From: an uncultured Erwinia sp.
GTDB lineage: Bacteria; Pseudomonadota; Gammaproteobacteria; Enterobacterales; Enterobacteriaceae
DNA length: 32,484 nucleotides
Assembly: GCA_913775305.1 (NCBI GenBank)
Contig: CAJYIY010000112.1
Location: 1-32,484 of the forward strand
Direction: 5' to 3'
Part shown: one piece after another, positions 17,973 through 27,435 of the stretch
Layout of the letters: every line of letters begins with the position of its first letter
Numbering within the stretch: position 1 is the first letter of the stretch
Notes under the pieces: generated by a model
The model's input: the letters and a program-made list of their open reading frames with translations, nothing else
Databases searched by the model: none
What the model was told of the DNA's origin: nothing
Made by a program: the position numbers and the translations under genes

Positions 17973-19370
17973 CTATTGCGCTGAATTATTCTTTTTACGG
18001 CCATAAACCAGCCAGGTTATCGCGATACAAACCAGGTAAAACACCAAAAAGACTTTCATTGCCCCAGCCGGCGATCCGCTGATACTCAGCGAAATACCAA
18101 AGGTCTGCGGGATGAAAAATCCGCCGAGCGCACCGATAGCCGAAATGAAACCCAGTGCGGCGCTGGTTTCGGTAACCGCTTCGCGCTGGGCGGTTTCATC
18201 ACTGCCGCCGGCGGCTTTAACGCGATCGAGGGTCAATTTGCGGAAGATCACAGCGATCATCTGGAAAGTGGATCCGCTCCCCAAACCGGCGGCGAAGAAC
18301 AGCACCATAAAGACAGCGTAGAAAGCGATAAAAGAGCCTGAATGAGTTGCATCTGGCAGCGTCAGGAACAGCAGGCCGGTAAATATCGCCATCAGCATGA
18401 AGGTAAACAGGGAGACGCGAACACCGCCCAGCCGGTCGGAGATAATGCCGCCTGCGGAACGCGCCAGCGCGCCGATAAACGGGCCGAAAAAGGCATACTT
18501 CATGATGGCAACATCGGGAAACTGGGTTTTCGACAACATGGCAAAGCCTGCTGAAAAACCGATGAAAGACCCAAACGCGGCAAGATAGAGCAGCGAGAGC
18601 ATCCAAAGATGGCCACGTTTCAACACCGGCAGCTGCTCGCTGAGCGATGATTTTGCTGCTGCCAGATCGTTCATACCGAACCAGGCGGTCATCGTGGCGA
18701 TAAGCAGTAGCGGCACCCAAATCCAGGCCGCATTCTCAAGCCAGATACCGCTGTTTCCGGTAGAACCGCCGTCGTTGAAAAAACCAAAGATAGCCAGCGA
18801 AATCGCCAGCGGGGCCAGGCATTGCATAACGCTTACGCCAAGGTTACCCAGCCCGCCGTTGATCCCCAGCGCACCGCCCTGCATCGATTTCGGGAAGAAG
18901 AAGCTGATATTTCCCATGCTTGACGCAAAGTTTGCCCCCGCAAAACCGCACAGCAGAGAGATCACCATAAAAACGCTGAACGGTGTTTCAGGATCCTGTA
19001 CCGCAAAACCCAGCCAGACACAGGGAAGCAGCAGAAAGCAGGTACTGAAGGTTGTCCAGCGGCGGCCACCAAAAATGGGAATGACAAAGGAGTAAGGCAC
19101 GCGCAGAATTGCGCCGGATACGGAAGGGAGCGCGGTCAACAGGAAAAGCTGATCGGTGGTAAAGTTGAAACCCACCTTGTTCAGGTTCACGGCGACCGTG
19201 CTGAACAGCATCCAGACGCAGAAGGCCAGCATCAGACAAAAAACCGAGATCCACAGGTTACGGCTGGCTATGCGCTTTCCTGTTGCAGCCCAGAACGGGG
19301 CATTTTCAGGCTGCCAGTTCTCAATGATTGCACGACTTTTTTTTCCTTGTGAAGGGGACAGCTGGGACAT
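17973..19370 (-). CDS. narK: Nitrate/nitrite antiporter NarK
   Basis: The 465-residue major-facilitator protein imports nitrate and exports nitrite. The nitrate-signature motifs GFAGANFASSMGNISFFFP and GLGSGSTFQMIAVIF are present, as is the substrate-binding R90 (E. coli R89) in GAILRVPYSF and the arginine in GALARSAGG (E. coli R305). Twelve membrane helices are apparent. The frame allows starts at 19370, 19397 and 19445. I chose 19370 because the FNR site at 19432-19445, if centred near -41.5, puts the mRNA start near 19397, and because the length then matches E. coli NarK (463). The ATG at 19397 has a better ribosome site (AGGA, 7 bases) and remains possible. Confidence 0.96.
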   Translation of the reverse strand: MSQLSPSQGKKSRAIIENWQPENAPFWAATGKRIASRNLWISVFCLMLAFCVWMLFSTVAVNLNKVGFNFTTDQLFLLTALPSVSGAILRVPYSFVIPIFGGRRWTTFSTCFLLLPCVWLGFAVQDPETPFSVFMVISLLCGFAGANFASSMGNISFFFPKSMQGGALGINGGLGNLGVSVMQCLAPLAISLAIFGFFNDGGSTGNSGIWLENAAWIWVPLLLIATMTAWFGMNDLAAAKSSLSEQLPVLKRGHLWMLSLLYLAAFGSFIGFSAGFAMLSKTQFPDVAIMKYAFFGPFIGALARSAGGIISDRLGGVRVSLFTFMLMAIFTGLLFLTLPDATHSGSFIAFYAVFMVLFFAAGLGSGSTFQMIAVIFRKLTLDRVKAAGGSDETAQREAVTETSAALGFISAIGALGGFFIPQTFGISLSISGSPAGAMKVFLVFYLVCIAITWLVYGRKKNNSAQ

Positions 19371-19431
19371 ATTTTTCTCACTGGCGTTATTAATCATGTC
19401 CCCATCCTGAGCAGGAATGTTTTTAGCCGAG

Positions 19432-19445
19432 TTGACATATATCAA
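19432..19445 (-). promoter_or_regulatory. FNR-binding site of the narK-narGHJI promoter
   Basis: TTGACATATATCAA differs from the FNR consensus TTGAT-N4-ATCAA by a single base. It lies upstream of narK and its centre is 41.5 bases from position 19397, the class II activator distance. This predicts anaerobic induction of narKGHJI. Confidence 0.8.
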
Positions 19446-19481
19446 CGAGCAGGTCGGTGGTTGTTTGCCGAAGAACGCGAT

Positions 19482-19488
19482 TACTCCT
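19482..19488 (+). promoter_or_regulatory. NarL heptamer TACTCCT
   Basis: An exact match to the NarL consensus TACYNMT between the FNR site and the paired NarL elements. Further matches lie at 19562-19568 (TACCCCT on the minus strand) and, with one mismatch, at 19570-19576. Single heptamers are short, so only the group is meaningful. Confidence 0.5.
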
Positions 19489-19561
19489 GAAGAAGGATGG
19501 CGAATTAAAAATTAAAAAACAGAAAAATCAAAAGGATAAACATAAGAGGGGATGATTTCTC

Positions 19562-19608
19562 AGGGGTATTACTCCATCAAGATATTAAGTATTACCCCAA
19601 AAGAGGTA
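19562..19608. promoter_or_regulatory. NarL/NarP binding cluster with a 7-2-7 inverted pair and an IHF-like site
   Basis: TACCCCA (19593-19599), two bases, then AGAGGTA (19602-19608) form the 7-2-7 convergent heptamer pair that NarL and NarP recognise, with one mismatch in the left half. Two more heptamers occur at 19562-19576. Between them CATCAAGATATTA (19575-19587) fits the IHF consensus WATCAANNNNTTR except for its first base. In E. coli, NarL bound upstream cooperates with IHF bending and FNR at nitrate reductase promoters, so a similar DNA loop is plausible here. The cluster is also 84 bases before narL and could autoregulate it. Confidence 0.6.
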
Positions 19609-19691
19609 TGTGTATTCCCACCCCAATCGCAGAGAATAGCCTCAGCCGCTGTGTACCCTACGTTTTAGCGCACTTAACCCCGGAATAATGG

Positions 19692-20345
19692 ATGAACAAT
19701 AAAACCGCTCCCGCTACCGTCCTGCTGATTGACGATCATCCGATGATTCGAACCGGCCTCAAGCAGTTGATCGGCATGGACGATTGTCTGGAAGTGATCG
19801 GGGAAGCAGGCAATGGTGCAGAAGGCGTACTACTGGCGGAAAAAAATGACTACGATCTGATCCTGTTGGATCTGCATATGCCCGGTATGAACGGCCTGGA
19901 AACCCTGGAACAGCTGCGGGCGACAGATGCTCGCGGCCGCATCGTGGTTTTCAGCGTTTCAGATTATGAAGATGATGTCGTTCGCGCCCTGAAGCGCGGT
20001 GCCGATGGCTATTTACTCAAGGATATGGAACCGGAAGCGTTGCTGAAATCGCTGCATCGCGCCGCGGCCGGAGAGATGGTACTGAGTGAAACGCTACCGC
20101 CGCTGCTGGCCGCCAGTCTCCGCCAGCAGCGCCCCAAAGAACAGCCAGATATTGAACGGCTTACGGCGCGCGAACGCGGTATCCTTAAGCTGGTTGCCAT
20201 GGGAATGAGCAATAAACTGATCGCACGCCGCCTGTGTATCAGTGAAAGCACGGTGAAGGTACACGTTAAACATTTGCTGAAGAAACTACAGATGAAATCG
20301 CGGGTTGAAGCGGCGGTGTGGTCGCTGCAAAACGGTTACAGCTGA
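19692..20345 (+). CDS. narL: Nitrate/nitrite response regulator NarL
   Basis: The 217-residue response regulator has a receiver domain (phosphoacceptor D60 in [13 protein letters not shown], conserved [17 protein letters not shown]) and a C-terminal LuxR-type helix-turn-helix ([26 protein letters not shown]). It is closer to E. coli NarL than NarP by these motifs. In E. coli narL is preceded by its sensor gene narX; here the upstream neighbour is the divergent narK and the next gene is rpoS, so no cognate sensor is in the window. A partner kinase (NarX or NarQ) must be encoded elsewhere. An out-of-frame ATG overlaps just upstream at 19688; GGA precedes the true ATG by seven bases. Confidence 0.95.
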   Translation: MNNKTAPATVLLIDDHPMIRTGLKQLIGMDDCLEVIGEAGNGAEGVLLAEKNDYDLILLDLHMPGMNGLETLEQLRATDARGRIVVFSVSDYEDDVVRALKRGADGYLLKDMEPEALLKSLHRAAAGEMVLSETLPPLLAASLRQQRPKEQPDIERLTARERGILKLVAMGMSNKLIARRLCISESTVKVHVKHLLKKLQMKSRVEAAVWSLQNGYS

Positions 20346-20357
20346 AAAGAGCAATAA

Positions 20358-20386
20358 AAAAGCGACGATCGGAGATCGTCGCTTTT
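20358..20386. terminator. Bidirectional terminator between narL and rpoS
   Basis: AAAAGCGACGATC (20358-20370) and GATCGTCGCTTTT (20374-20386) form a perfect 13-base stem around GGA, with A-rich and T-rich arms. It serves convergent narL (plus) and rpoS (minus). Confidence 0.93.
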
Positions 20387-20411
20387 CGCATTAGCTCAGT
20401 CAGTTTCGCGG

Positions 20412-21404
20412 TTATTCGCGAAACAGTGCTTCAATATTCAGTCCCTGTGCCTGCAAAATCTCACGCAGACGACGCAGACCTTCAACCTGAATCTGACGTA
20501 CACGCTCGCGGGTCAGACCGATTTCGCGGCCCACATCCTCCAGCGTCGCCGCCTCGTAGCCCAACAGGCCGAAACGACGTGCCAACACTTCGCGCTGTTT
20601 GGCGTTCAGTTCGAACAGCCATTTAACGATGCTTTGCTTCATGTCATCGTCCTGGGTGGTATCTTCCGGACCGTTATCTTTCTCATCGGCCAGAATATCC
20701 AGCAGCGCTTTCTCAGAATCTCCGCCCAGCGGCGTATCAACTGAGGTAATGCGTTCGTTGAGGCGCAGCATCCGGCTGACGTCATCAACAGGTTTATCTA
20801 ACTGCTCCGCAATCTCTTCTGCACTTGGCTCATGGTCGAGCTTGTGGGACAGTTCACGCGCGGTGCGCAGATAAACGTTCAGCTCTTTTACGATGTGAAT
20901 CGGCAGGCGGATGGTACGGGTTTGATTCATAATCGCCCGTTCAATCGTCTGACGAATCCACCAGGTGGCGTACGTGGAGAAACGGAACCCTCTTTCCGGG
21001 TCAAACTTCTCTACGGCGCGGATCAGGCCGAGGTTACCTTCTTCAATCAGATCCAGCAGCGCCAGACCGCGATTGCTGTAACGACGGGCGATTTTCACCA
21101 CCAGACGCAGGTTGCTTTCGATCATTCGGCGACGTGAAGGAACATCTCCACGAAGCGCCCGGCGGGCAAAGAAAACTTCTTCTTCCGCCGTTAACAGTGG
21201 GGAATAACCAATCTCCCCGAGATAAAGCTGCGTCGCGTCCAGCACGCGTTGTGTAGCGCCCTGCGACAGCAGTTCTTCTTCTGCTAAATCATTATCACCA
21301 GGTTCATTTCCGACAAGAGCCTTCTCATCAAAAACCTCAGCTCCGTTTTCGTCGAATTCCGCATCTTCATTTAAATCATTAACTTTCAGCGTATTCTGGC
21401 TCAT
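20412..21404 (-). CDS. rpoS: RNA polymerase sigma factor RpoS (sigma-38)
   Basis: The 330-residue stationary-phase and general-stress sigma factor has the same length as in E. coli. Region 1.2 ([20 protein letters not shown]), region 2.4 with -10 recognition ([19 protein letters not shown]), region 3 ([11 protein letters not shown]) and the region 4.2 helix-turn-helix ([16 protein letters not shown]) are intact. It lies 49 bases after nlpD in the same direction. In enterobacteria the main rpoS promoter lies inside nlpD, giving a long regulated leader, and that arrangement is possible here. Confidence 0.98.
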   Translation of the reverse strand: MSQNTLKVNDLNEDAEFDENGAEVFDEKALVGNEPGDNDLAEEELLSQGATQRVLDATQLYLGEIGYSPLLTAEEEVFFARRALRGDVPSRRRMIESNLRLVVKIARRYSNRGLALLDLIEEGNLGLIRAVEKFDPERGFRFSTYATWWIRQTIERAIMNQTRTIRLPIHIVKELNVYLRTARELSHKLDHEPSAEEIAEQLDKPVDDVSRMLRLNERITSVDTPLGGDSEKALLDILADEKDNGPEDTTQDDDMKQSIVKWLFELNAKQREVLARRFGLLGYEAATLEDVGREIGLTRERVRQIQVEGLRRLREILQAQGLNIEALFRE

Positions 21405-21453
21405 AAGCGGCTCCTACCCGTGATTCCAGGGCAGAACACCAAGGTTCTGCCGG

Positions 21454-22518
21454 TTATCGCTGCGGTAAATAACGCAACGGGTTAACGGATTTCCCCTTGT
21501 AACGAATTTCAAAGTGCAATCTAACCGAACTCGTGCCGGTACTGCCCATGGTGGCTATTTTCTGACCCGCTTTAACCTCTTGTTGTTCACGGACCAGCAT
21601 AGTGTCGTTATGGGCATAAGCACTCAGGTAGTCATCATTATGTTTGATGATTATCAGATTACCGTAACCGCGCAGTGCATTTCCGGCATATACCACCCGA
21701 CCTGAAGCGGTGGATACCACGGACTGACCACGGGAACCCGCGATATCGATACCTTTATTCCCTCCTTCAGAAGCGGAAAAGTTATCAATGATCTTACCGT
21801 CTGTCGGCCAACGCCAGCTTCCCACTGGGGTAGCGCTGTCCGTTGTACTGCTGACGGTCGGGGCAGTAACCGGCGCTGTTGTCGTTGCAACAGCTGTGCC
21901 GGATGAAGGCAGCATCTTGCCTCCATCAGAATTACCTGAGTCCTCAGAATACGTAATAACCGGTTGCCGTGCAACAGGTGTTGGCTTCATTTGTGTACTG
22001 GAAGGTGGTGGCGTTACACCACCGGCCGTGGCATCGGCAACGGTAATGGCATTACCGCCGGTGATCGGCGTACCGCCACCGTTTCCAACCTGCAACTGCT
22101 GGCCAACGTTGAGCCCGTATGGCGCGGCGATGTTATTGCGCTGTGCCAGATCACGGAAATCGTTGCCGGTAATCCAGGCAATATAGAACAAGGTATCGCC
22201 ACGCTTGACGGTGTAACTGTCACCGCTGTAGCTACCTTTCGGAATATTCCCATAACTGCGATTGTAAACAATGCGCCCGTTTTCCGTCACCACGTTCGGT
22301 GAGGACGACACCATGCCACCGTTTGGAGACGCCGCCGGGCGGGCCGGAATAAAACCACCGTCGCCACCGCGTGAATTACCGAGCATGCCTGAATCATTAC
22401 CGCCAACCGAACTGATGGGAGCCTGCGTATTATCGCTGGAGCAACCTGCCAGCCAAAAACCTAACAATGACACGGCCGCAATACGGCACAATTTAAAACT
22501 CGGGCTTCCAGTGCTCAT
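21454..22518 (-). CDS. nlpD: Murein hydrolase activator lipoprotein NlpD
   Basis: This 354-residue outer-membrane lipoprotein activates the amidase AmiC at the division septum. The lipobox is LAGC with the acylated cysteine at C26. A LysM peptidoglycan-binding domain (about 101-145: [14 protein letters not shown]) is followed by a low-complexity Ser/Thr/Pro linker and a C-terminal LytM/M23 domain ([14 protein letters not shown] to [21 protein letters not shown]). The M23 domain lacks the usual metal ligands, as expected for an activator rather than an enzyme. Its position between pcm and rpoS is the conserved enterobacterial order. Confidence 0.97.
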   Translation of the reverse strand: MSTGSPSFKLCRIAAVSLLGFWLAGCSSDNTQAPISSVGGNDSGMLGNSRGGDGGFIPARPAASPNGGMVSSSPNVVTENGRIVYNRSYGNIPKGSYSGDSYTVKRGDTLFYIAWITGNDFRDLAQRNNIAAPYGLNVGQQLQVGNGGGTPITGGNAITVADATAGGVTPPPSSTQMKPTPVARQPVITYSEDSGNSDGGKMLPSSGTAVATTTAPVTAPTVSSTTDSATPVGSWRWPTDGKIIDNFSASEGGNKGIDIAGSRGQSVVSTASGRVVYAGNALRGYGNLIIIKHNDDYLSAYAHNDTMLVREQQEVKAGQKIATMGSTGTSSVRLHFEIRYKGKSVNPLRYLPQR

Positions 22519-22561
22519 TCATCCCCCAATACGGCAATGCTTATTAAAGACAGAACTGCGG

Positions 22562-22598
22562 GCGGGCTGATGGATGACAGCATCTTCTGTCAGCCCGC
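22562..22598. other. Hairpin between pcm and nlpD
   Basis: GCGGGCTGA (22562-22570) pairs with TCAGCCCGC (22590-22598); an alternative inner stem TGACAG/CTGTCA is also possible. No T run follows on the minus strand, so it is more likely an mRNA-stability or attenuation structure than a full terminator. Confidence 0.45.
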
Positions 22599-22676
22599 GC
22601 GAATTATCCAGATACTAGCAATATCAACCACAACGTGCCATGAAACAGTTGTATTAATCTTTATTAGCGGCTCATC

Positions 22677-23306
22677 TCAAGCCAGATCGCCCTGCACCAG
22701 CGGCACAAAGCGAACCGGTTCAATCGTTTCAACCACAAATTCACCACCCCGGCGGCGGATGCGCTGCAAAAACTGCTGCTCTTCCCCTACCGGCAACACC
22801 ATAATGCCGCCTTCATCCAGCTGCGCCAGCAGCGCATCAGGAATTTCTGGCGGTGCGGCCGTCACGATAATGGCATCGAAAGGCCCACGGGAACGCCAGC
22901 CAAGCCAGCCGTCGCCGTGCCGGGTTGAGACATTGTGCAGATCGAGCTGCTTCAGTCGGCGCTTGGCCTGCCACTGCAGTCCTTTAATGCGCTCCACTGA
23001 GCAAACATGCTCAACCAGATGGGCCAGAATCGCCGTCTGATAGCCGGAACCGGTGCCGATTTCCAGTACTCGCGACTGCGGGGTCAGCTCCAGCAGCGCC
23101 GTCATTCTGGCTACCATGTAAGGCTGAGAAATCGTCTGCCCGGAGCCAATAGGCAGCGCCATATTGTCCCAGGCTTTATGTTCAAACGCTTCATCCACGA
23201 ACCGCTGACGTGGCACATCTTCAATGGCCTGCAGCAGTCGCTCATCGTTAATGCCCTGCTTGCGCAACTGCGCCAGCAGCGTATCAATCCGACCACCGCT
23301 TACCAT
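22677..23306 (-). CDS. pcm: Protein-L-isoaspartate O-methyltransferase
   Basis: The 209-residue SAM-dependent enzyme repairs isoaspartyl damage in aged proteins. Motif I is [12 protein letters not shown], with the family's [11 protein letters not shown] before it and [10 protein letters not shown] after. The length is one residue more than E. coli Pcm. Its ATG overlaps the surE stop by 7 bases, as in related genomes, so the two are coupled. The pair is associated with stationary-phase survival, which fits the neighbouring rpoS. Confidence 0.97.
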   Translation of the reverse strand: MVSGGRIDTLLAQLRKQGINDERLLQAIEDVPRQRFVDEAFEHKAWDNMALPIGSGQTISQPYMVARMTALLELTPQSRVLEIGTGSGYQTAILAHLVEHVCSVERIKGLQWQAKRRLKQLDLHNVSTRHGDGWLGWRSRGPFDAIIVTAAPPEIPDALLAQLDEGGIMVLPVGEEQQFLQRIRRRGGEFVVETIEPVRFVPLVQGDLA

Positions 23307-24061
23307 TGCTGCTCAACCTCAACGGTGGACAGCCAGGAAGAAACCACCTCCTGAGCCGCATGCGCGGTAAGGTCAACATGAAGAGCAGTAACCGACACGT
23401 AGCCCTCATCGACCGCAGCGAAGTCAGTATCCGGGCCTGCATCAAGCTTGTCGCCTGGAGGGCCAATCCAGTACATCGTATTGCCACGCGGATCCTGCTG
23501 CTGAATCGCCCGGTCGCTGGGATGGCGGCTGCCGCAGCGCGTCACGCGGATGCCTTTCAGCTGGTCCAGCGGCAAATCAGGCACATTGATATTCAGAATA
23601 CGTCCGGTGCGCAGCGGTTCACGCTCCAGAGCTCGCAGAATCGAACAGGTAACCGCCGCCGCCGTTTCATAGTGCTGATGCCCGTCTAGCGATACCGCCA
23701 GCGCAGGAAGCCCCAGGTGACGTCCTTCCATCGCCGCGGCAACGGTTCCGGAGTAAATTACATCGTCGCCGAGATTCGGTCCGGCATTGATTCCGGAAAC
23801 CACAATATCCGGTTTTGGGCGCATCAGGGTATTCACCCCAAGATAAACACAGTCGGTAGGCGTCCCCATTTGTACGGCTATATCACCGTTGGGATAGTCA
23901 AACGTTCGCAGTGGGGTTTCCAGCGTCAGTGAGTTTGACGCGCCGCTACGGTTACGATCGGGAGCAACAACCTGGACCTCAGCAAACTGGCGCAGCGCCT
24001 TTGCCAGCACCTGAATACCTGGCGCATGGATACCATCGTCGTTACTCAGCAAAATTCGCAT
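23300..24061 (-). CDS. surE: 5'/3'-nucleotidase SurE
   Basis: The 253-residue metal-dependent nucleotidase and exopolyphosphatase has the same length as E. coli SurE. The active-site residues are D8 and D9 ([12 protein letters not shown]), S39 in RSGASNS and the asparagine in [10 protein letters not shown] (about N92). Unlike E. coli, where truD and surE overlap, 207 bases separate it from truD, so it may carry its own promoter or be read through the intervening hairpin. Confidence 0.97.
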   Translation of the reverse strand: MRILLSNDDGIHAPGIQVLAKALRQFAEVQVVAPDRNRSGASNSLTLETPLRTFDYPNGDIAVQMGTPTDCVYLGVNTLMRPKPDIVVSGINAGPNLGDDVIYSGTVAAAMEGRHLGLPALAVSLDGHQHYETAAAVTCSILRALEREPLRTGRILNINVPDLPLDQLKGIRVTRCGSRHPSDRAIQQQDPRGNTMYWIGPPGDKLDAGPDTDFAAVDEGYVSVTALHVDLTAHAAQEVVSSWLSTVEVEQQW

Positions 24062-24228
24062 TTAACACCTAACCTGTTAATAATTTTTGTTCGCCTGATT
24101 CCGTCAGCAGGCCGTCAGGGCAGCTGAGCATAGGTAAAATACGCGGAATAAAATGCGTGGCTGGCAGCCATTTTAGCTGGATGATGCGGGTTGTGGTAGG
24201 TGTAAGTTTCTGGTTTCAGTCATCAACC

Positions 24229-24250
24229 CACTGCCGCCAGAGCGGCAGTG
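24229..24250. other. GC-rich hairpin in an expanded truD-surE gap
   Basis: CACTGCCGC (24229-24237) and GCGGCAGTG (24242-24250) form a perfect 9-base stem with a CAGA loop, 19 bases below the truD stop on the minus strand. No T run follows either arm. The 207-base gap itself (24062-24268) contains no gene I can support. Confidence 0.5.
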
Positions 24251-24268
24251 AAACAGCTGTTCAATACG

Positions 24269-25318
24269 CTACTCATCAACCTCGTCGGTACTTGCCTGCG
24301 GCAGCAGCAGCTCACGCACCACGCTGGTCGCGAAGCTTCCTGCCGGTAGCCAGAAGTGCATCTCCAGCGTGGCATCATCCTGCCAGCTCCAGCGCAGATC
24401 GCGTGGGATCACCAGCATCGCGCGGCGTGCGGCTTCCACCTTTTCACGCGCCATCAGATCGATTAAGGCATTTTCTGACGCCAGTGAAGCCTGCTCCAGA
24501 ACCCGCGCATCGTCACGCGTGCCCCACTCACCGCTCCCCGGAAGCGGAGCGGTAATGCGCAGTTCGTTTTCATCGACCCTGTGCTGCAGAGCGGTCAACT
24601 CTTCTGCCGTGGCAACAAACCAGCTGCCTCGCCCGGTCAGCTGTAGTGCATCGCCATTTAATACCTTCGTCAGCGCGCCCTGCTGCGCCAGACGGTCGCT
24701 GACCACCTGATTAAACATCGCGCTGCGCGCCGCAGAGAGCAGAAAGCTGCGTTTGTTGCGCTCGCGGACGCGAATTTCATCCGCCGCCCAGCGCTGGGCC
24801 ATCTGCAGGTTGTTGCCGTTATGACCAAACCGCTGGCTGCCGAAATAGTTAGGAACACCGCCAACAGCGATCTGCCGCAGTCGCTGCTCTACGGCATCAC
24901 GCCCGGTAACCTGACGCAGCACCAGCCGGAAAGCATTACCCTGCAGCGCACCGGTACGCAATTTACGACGGTGACGGGCGCTCTCCAGCACTTCCACCCC
25001 TTCCAGCACAAATTTGTGCATATCAGGCGTATCTTTACCCGGCAGCCGCAGGCAGAACCACTGTTCGGTGACGGCATGACGGTCCTTCATCCCGGCAAAG
25101 CTGGCATCGCGCGGATGGATACCGACGAATTTCGCCAGCGCTTCGGCAACGAAGCGCGTGTTGCAGCCGGTTTTACGAATTCGCACCAGCAGCTGTTCGC
25201 CATCACCGTCGGGGGCGTAACCGAGATCCTCAACCACCACGAAATCTTCCGCCGAGGCCTTCAGTACGCCTTCCGCTGTCGGCTTACCGTATAGCCAGTT
25301 CTGCTTTGCTAAATCCAT
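24269..25318 (-). CDS. truD: tRNA pseudouridine(13) synthase TruD
   Basis: The 349-residue enzyme makes pseudouridine at position 13 of tRNA-Glu; the length equals E. coli TruD. The catalytic aspartate is D79 in [23 protein letters not shown] and the GSGEWGT and [14 protein letters not shown] segments are family landmarks. It starts two bases after the ispF stop, within the ftsB-ispD-ispF-truD run. Only the last ten residues differ clearly from E. coli. Confidence 0.97.
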   Translation of the reverse strand: MDLAKQNWLYGKPTAEGVLKASAEDFVVVEDLGYAPDGDGEQLLVRIRKTGCNTRFVAEALAKFVGIHPRDASFAGMKDRHAVTEQWFCLRLPGKDTPDMHKFVLEGVEVLESARHRRKLRTGALQGNAFRLVLRQVTGRDAVEQRLRQIAVGGVPNYFGSQRFGHNGNNLQMAQRWAADEIRVRERNKRSFLLSAARSAMFNQVVSDRLAQQGALTKVLNGDALQLTGRGSWFVATAEELTALQHRVDENELRITAPLPGSGEWGTRDDARVLEQASLASENALIDLMAREKVEAARRAMLVIPRDLRWSWQDDATLEMHFWLPAGSFATSVVRELLLPQASTDEVDE

Positions 25319-25320
25319 CT

Positions 25321-25794
25321 TCAGACCTTTATCAGCAGCGCAACGGCTTCACAGGCGATGCCTTCACCGCGTCCGGTAAAGCCGAGTTTTTCGGTCGTGG
25401 TGGCCTTCACGTTGACATCTTCCATGTGGATGCCCAGGTCTTCGGCGATATTGATGCGCATCTGCGGCGTGTGCGGCAGCATTTTCGGTGCCTGAGCGAT
25501 GATAGTGACGTCAACGTTGCCCACGCGGTAGCCTTTTTTCTCGATCTGGCGCCACGCTTCGCGCAGCAGTTCACGGCTATCCGCGCCCTTATAGGCGGCA
25601 TCGGTGTCCGGGAACAGTTTGCCGATATCACCCAGCGCCGCCGCTCCCAGCAGCGCATCGGTCAGCGCATGCAGTGCCACGTCACCGTCAGAATGGGCCA
25701 GTAATCCTTTTTCATAAGGAATACGCACGCCGCCAATAATCAGCGGGCCTTCTCCGCCAAAGGCGTGTACATCAAAACCGTGACCAATACGCAT
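25321..25794 (-). CDS. ispF: 2-C-methyl-D-erythritol 2,4-cyclodiphosphate synthase
   Basis: The 157-residue enzyme of the MEP isoprenoid pathway closes the cyclodiphosphate ring, releasing CMP. Metal ligands D8, H10 and H42 are present ([19 protein letters not shown]), as is the C-terminal [16 protein letters not shown]. Its ATG overlaps the ispD stop by one base (TAATG), so translation is coupled to the preceding pathway enzyme. Confidence 0.98.
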   Translation of the reverse strand: MRIGHGFDVHAFGGEGPLIIGGVRIPYEKGLLAHSDGDVALHALTDALLGAAALGDIGKLFPDTDAAYKGADSRELLREAWRQIEKKGYRVGNVDVTIIAQAPKMLPHTPQMRINIAEDLGIHMEDVNVKATTTEKLGFTGRGEGIACEAVALLIKV

Positions 25795-26513
25795 TATGCG
25801 TTCTCCTTATTATAAATTTGGGTCAGATAGAACTCGGCCAGCGCCAGATCTTCCGGTCGGGTTACTTTTAGATTATCACTGCGTCCGCTGACTAATTCCG
25901 GATGATAGCCGCAATACTCCAGGGCTGAGGCCTCATCGGTGATACTGGCCCCTTCACGCAGGGCGCGCTCCAGGCAATTTCGCAACAGCGACAGAGGAAA
26001 CAGTTGCGGCGTCAGCGCGTGCCACAGGGCCTCACGCTCAACCGTATGGGCGATAGTCTCAGAGCCATCCGTAGCGGATCGCTTCATGGTATCGCGCACC
26101 GGCGCCGCAAGAATCCCGCCGACCTCACTGCGCTGCGTCAGCTCCAGCAGGCGGGTCAGGTCGCTGAGATGCAGGCAGGGACGAGCGGCATCATGCACCA
26201 GCACCCACTGGGCGTTCTCCGCGGCCATCAAGCCGGCCAGCACCGAGTCGGCACGCTGGCTGCCCCCCACTACCTGAAGGATGCGCGGATCGTTCGCCAC
26301 CGGCAGCCGGGAAAAATGGACATCATCCGGGCTGAGCGCCACGATAACCTGCGTCACCGCGTGATGGGCCAGCAGCGCGTCCAGGCTGTGTTCCAGAATC
26401 GTTTTGTTGCCGATTGAAAGGTACTGCTTGGGGCACTCAGACAGCATGCGGCTGCCGATGCCCGCGGCAGGCACAATGGCGATCACGTGCGGGCAGGAGT
26501 CTGCGATGTTCAT
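25794..26513 (-). CDS. ispD: 2-C-methyl-D-erythritol 4-phosphate cytidylyltransferase
   Basis: The 239-residue enzyme activates MEP with CTP in isoprenoid synthesis. The nucleotide-binding loop PAAGIGSRM with its lysine in CPKQYL, the VHDAARPCL motif, and [11 protein letters not shown] are all typical. It follows ftsB after 8 bases and precedes ispF, two steps later in the pathway. No irregularity is seen. Confidence 0.97.
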   Translation of the reverse strand: MNIADSCPHVIAIVPAAGIGSRMLSECPKQYLSIGNKTILEHSLDALLAHHAVTQVIVALSPDDVHFSRLPVANDPRILQVVGGSQRADSVLAGLMAAENAQWVLVHDAARPCLHLSDLTRLLELTQRSEVGGILAAPVRDTMKRSATDGSETIAHTVEREALWHALTPQLFPLSLLRNCLERALREGASITDEASALEYCGYHPELVSGRSDNLKVTRPEDLALAEFYLTQIYNKENA

Positions 26514-26521
26514 GGTTGTCG

Positions 26522-26836
26522 TTACTGATTAGCTGATTGGCTTCGCTGCGCGTTTCGTTTACTTTGATCCGGCACAAGGCGATAGAAAATCTCGCCGGGT
26601 TTAATCATCCCCAGCTCGTTACGTGCGCGTTCCTCGATCGCTTCCGAACCGCCATTAAGATCGTCGATTTCGGCAAACAGCTGATCGTTGCGCGCTTTAA
26701 GTTTGGCGTTATTCGTCTGCTGCACCGCAACATCCTCATTAACGCGCGTATAGTCATGAATGCCGTTCTTGCCCAGCCAAAGCGAATATTGCAGCCAGCC
26801 GAGTAGTACAAGTAACAGCAGCGTAAGTTTTCCCAT
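26522..26836 (-). CDS. ftsB: Cell division protein FtsB
   Basis: This 104-residue bitopic membrane protein joins FtsL and FtsQ in the divisome. A short cytoplasmic start leads into a membrane helix (about residues 3-21, [19 protein letters not shown]), then a coiled coil (about 29-62) rich in Asn, Gln, Lys and Glu. The motif [15 protein letters not shown] near residue 75 is strongly conserved in the family. It is the first gene of the ftsB-ispD-ispF-truD run. Confidence 0.96.
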   Translation of the reverse strand: MGKLTLLLLVLLGWLQYSLWLGKNGIHDYTRVNEDVAVQQTNNAKLKARNDQLFAEIDDLNGGSEAIEERARNELGMIKPGEIFYRLVPDQSKRNAQRSQSANQ

Positions 26837-26948
26837 CCCCGCCCCCTGAAAAACGGCTCAATCATCCCATAACTTTCACCACGACTCCACTCTGCCAGTG
26901 AAATAGCACGGTTTTCTCAGACTATGGCGCGTGAGCGCAGCAAAAAGC

Positions 26949-26976
26949 ACCAAAAGAGCAACACTTTTTGGCGCCG
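26949..26976 (-). terminator. Possible terminator after ygbE
   Basis: On the minus strand CCAAAA and TTTTGG arms flank a loop and are followed by TGCTTTTT, about 60 bases past the ygbE stop. The stem is short and AT-rich, so support is modest. Confidence 0.35.
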
Positions 26977-27029
26977 GTTAACGAAAAGTTTTGTAACGCT
27001 GCGATGCGTTTGCACATCAGGCGTGAAGA

Positions 27030-27350
27030 TTACCAGCCACTTAGCTGGCTGAACAGCAACCAGAACAGGCACACCACCAATATTACCGTTGCAAGCGTAG
27101 TCCAGATCAGATGTCCGCGCAGCAGTACGCTTATCGCCATCCCGACTAAAACGGAGACCGGCAGCAGGGCAAGGAAAAATGGCCAGGTATAGAGGAAGAA
27201 AAACAGGGTGTTAGAACCGTACAGCACAAAAGTTGTCGCCAGGGCTATCCACCAGGAAACGAAGCCCACCACACCGCCGGGAAATGGCCAGGAAGCCTCA
27301 TCTTGGTCGCTTTTGTCTTTTCTTGCCAGCAGTGAGGTGACGTTTTGCAT
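27030..27350 (-). CDS. ygbE: DUF3561 inner-membrane protein YgbE
   Basis: The 106-residue protein has a hydrophilic N-terminus followed by three or so membrane segments (VSWWIALATTFVLYGSN, FLALLPVSVLVGMAIS, LATVILVVCLFWLLF). By size, composition and location between ftsB and cysC it matches E. coli YgbE, whose function is not known. It is separated from cysC by a hairpin and is probably transcribed on its own or by read-through. Confidence 0.88.
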   Translation of the reverse strand: MQNVTSLLARKDKSDQDEASWPFPGGVVGFVSWWIALATTFVLYGSNTLFFFLYTWPFFLALLPVSVLVGMAISVLLRGHLIWTTLATVILVVCLFWLLFSQLSGW

Positions 27351-27403
27351 AGATATACCCTATAACGCTTGAGCGGGGCCATCGTAACGACGCCCCACCT
27401 GAA

Positions 27404-27423
27404 TAACGCCCGCAAGGGCGTTA
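27404..27423 (-). terminator. Probable terminator of the cysGDNC operon
   Basis: TAACGCCC (27404-27411) and GGGCGTTA (27416-27423) form a perfect 8-base stem with a GCAA/TTGC tetraloop, 12 bases after the cysC stop on the minus strand. The tail is short (the stem's TTA then TTC), so termination may be partial. Confidence 0.6.
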
Positions 27424-27435
27424 ACAGTCGCAGTA

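Noticed and set aside
24062-24175. Tiny 18-codon minus-strand frame in the truD-surE gap
   Set aside because: No ribosome site or similarity; too short to support.
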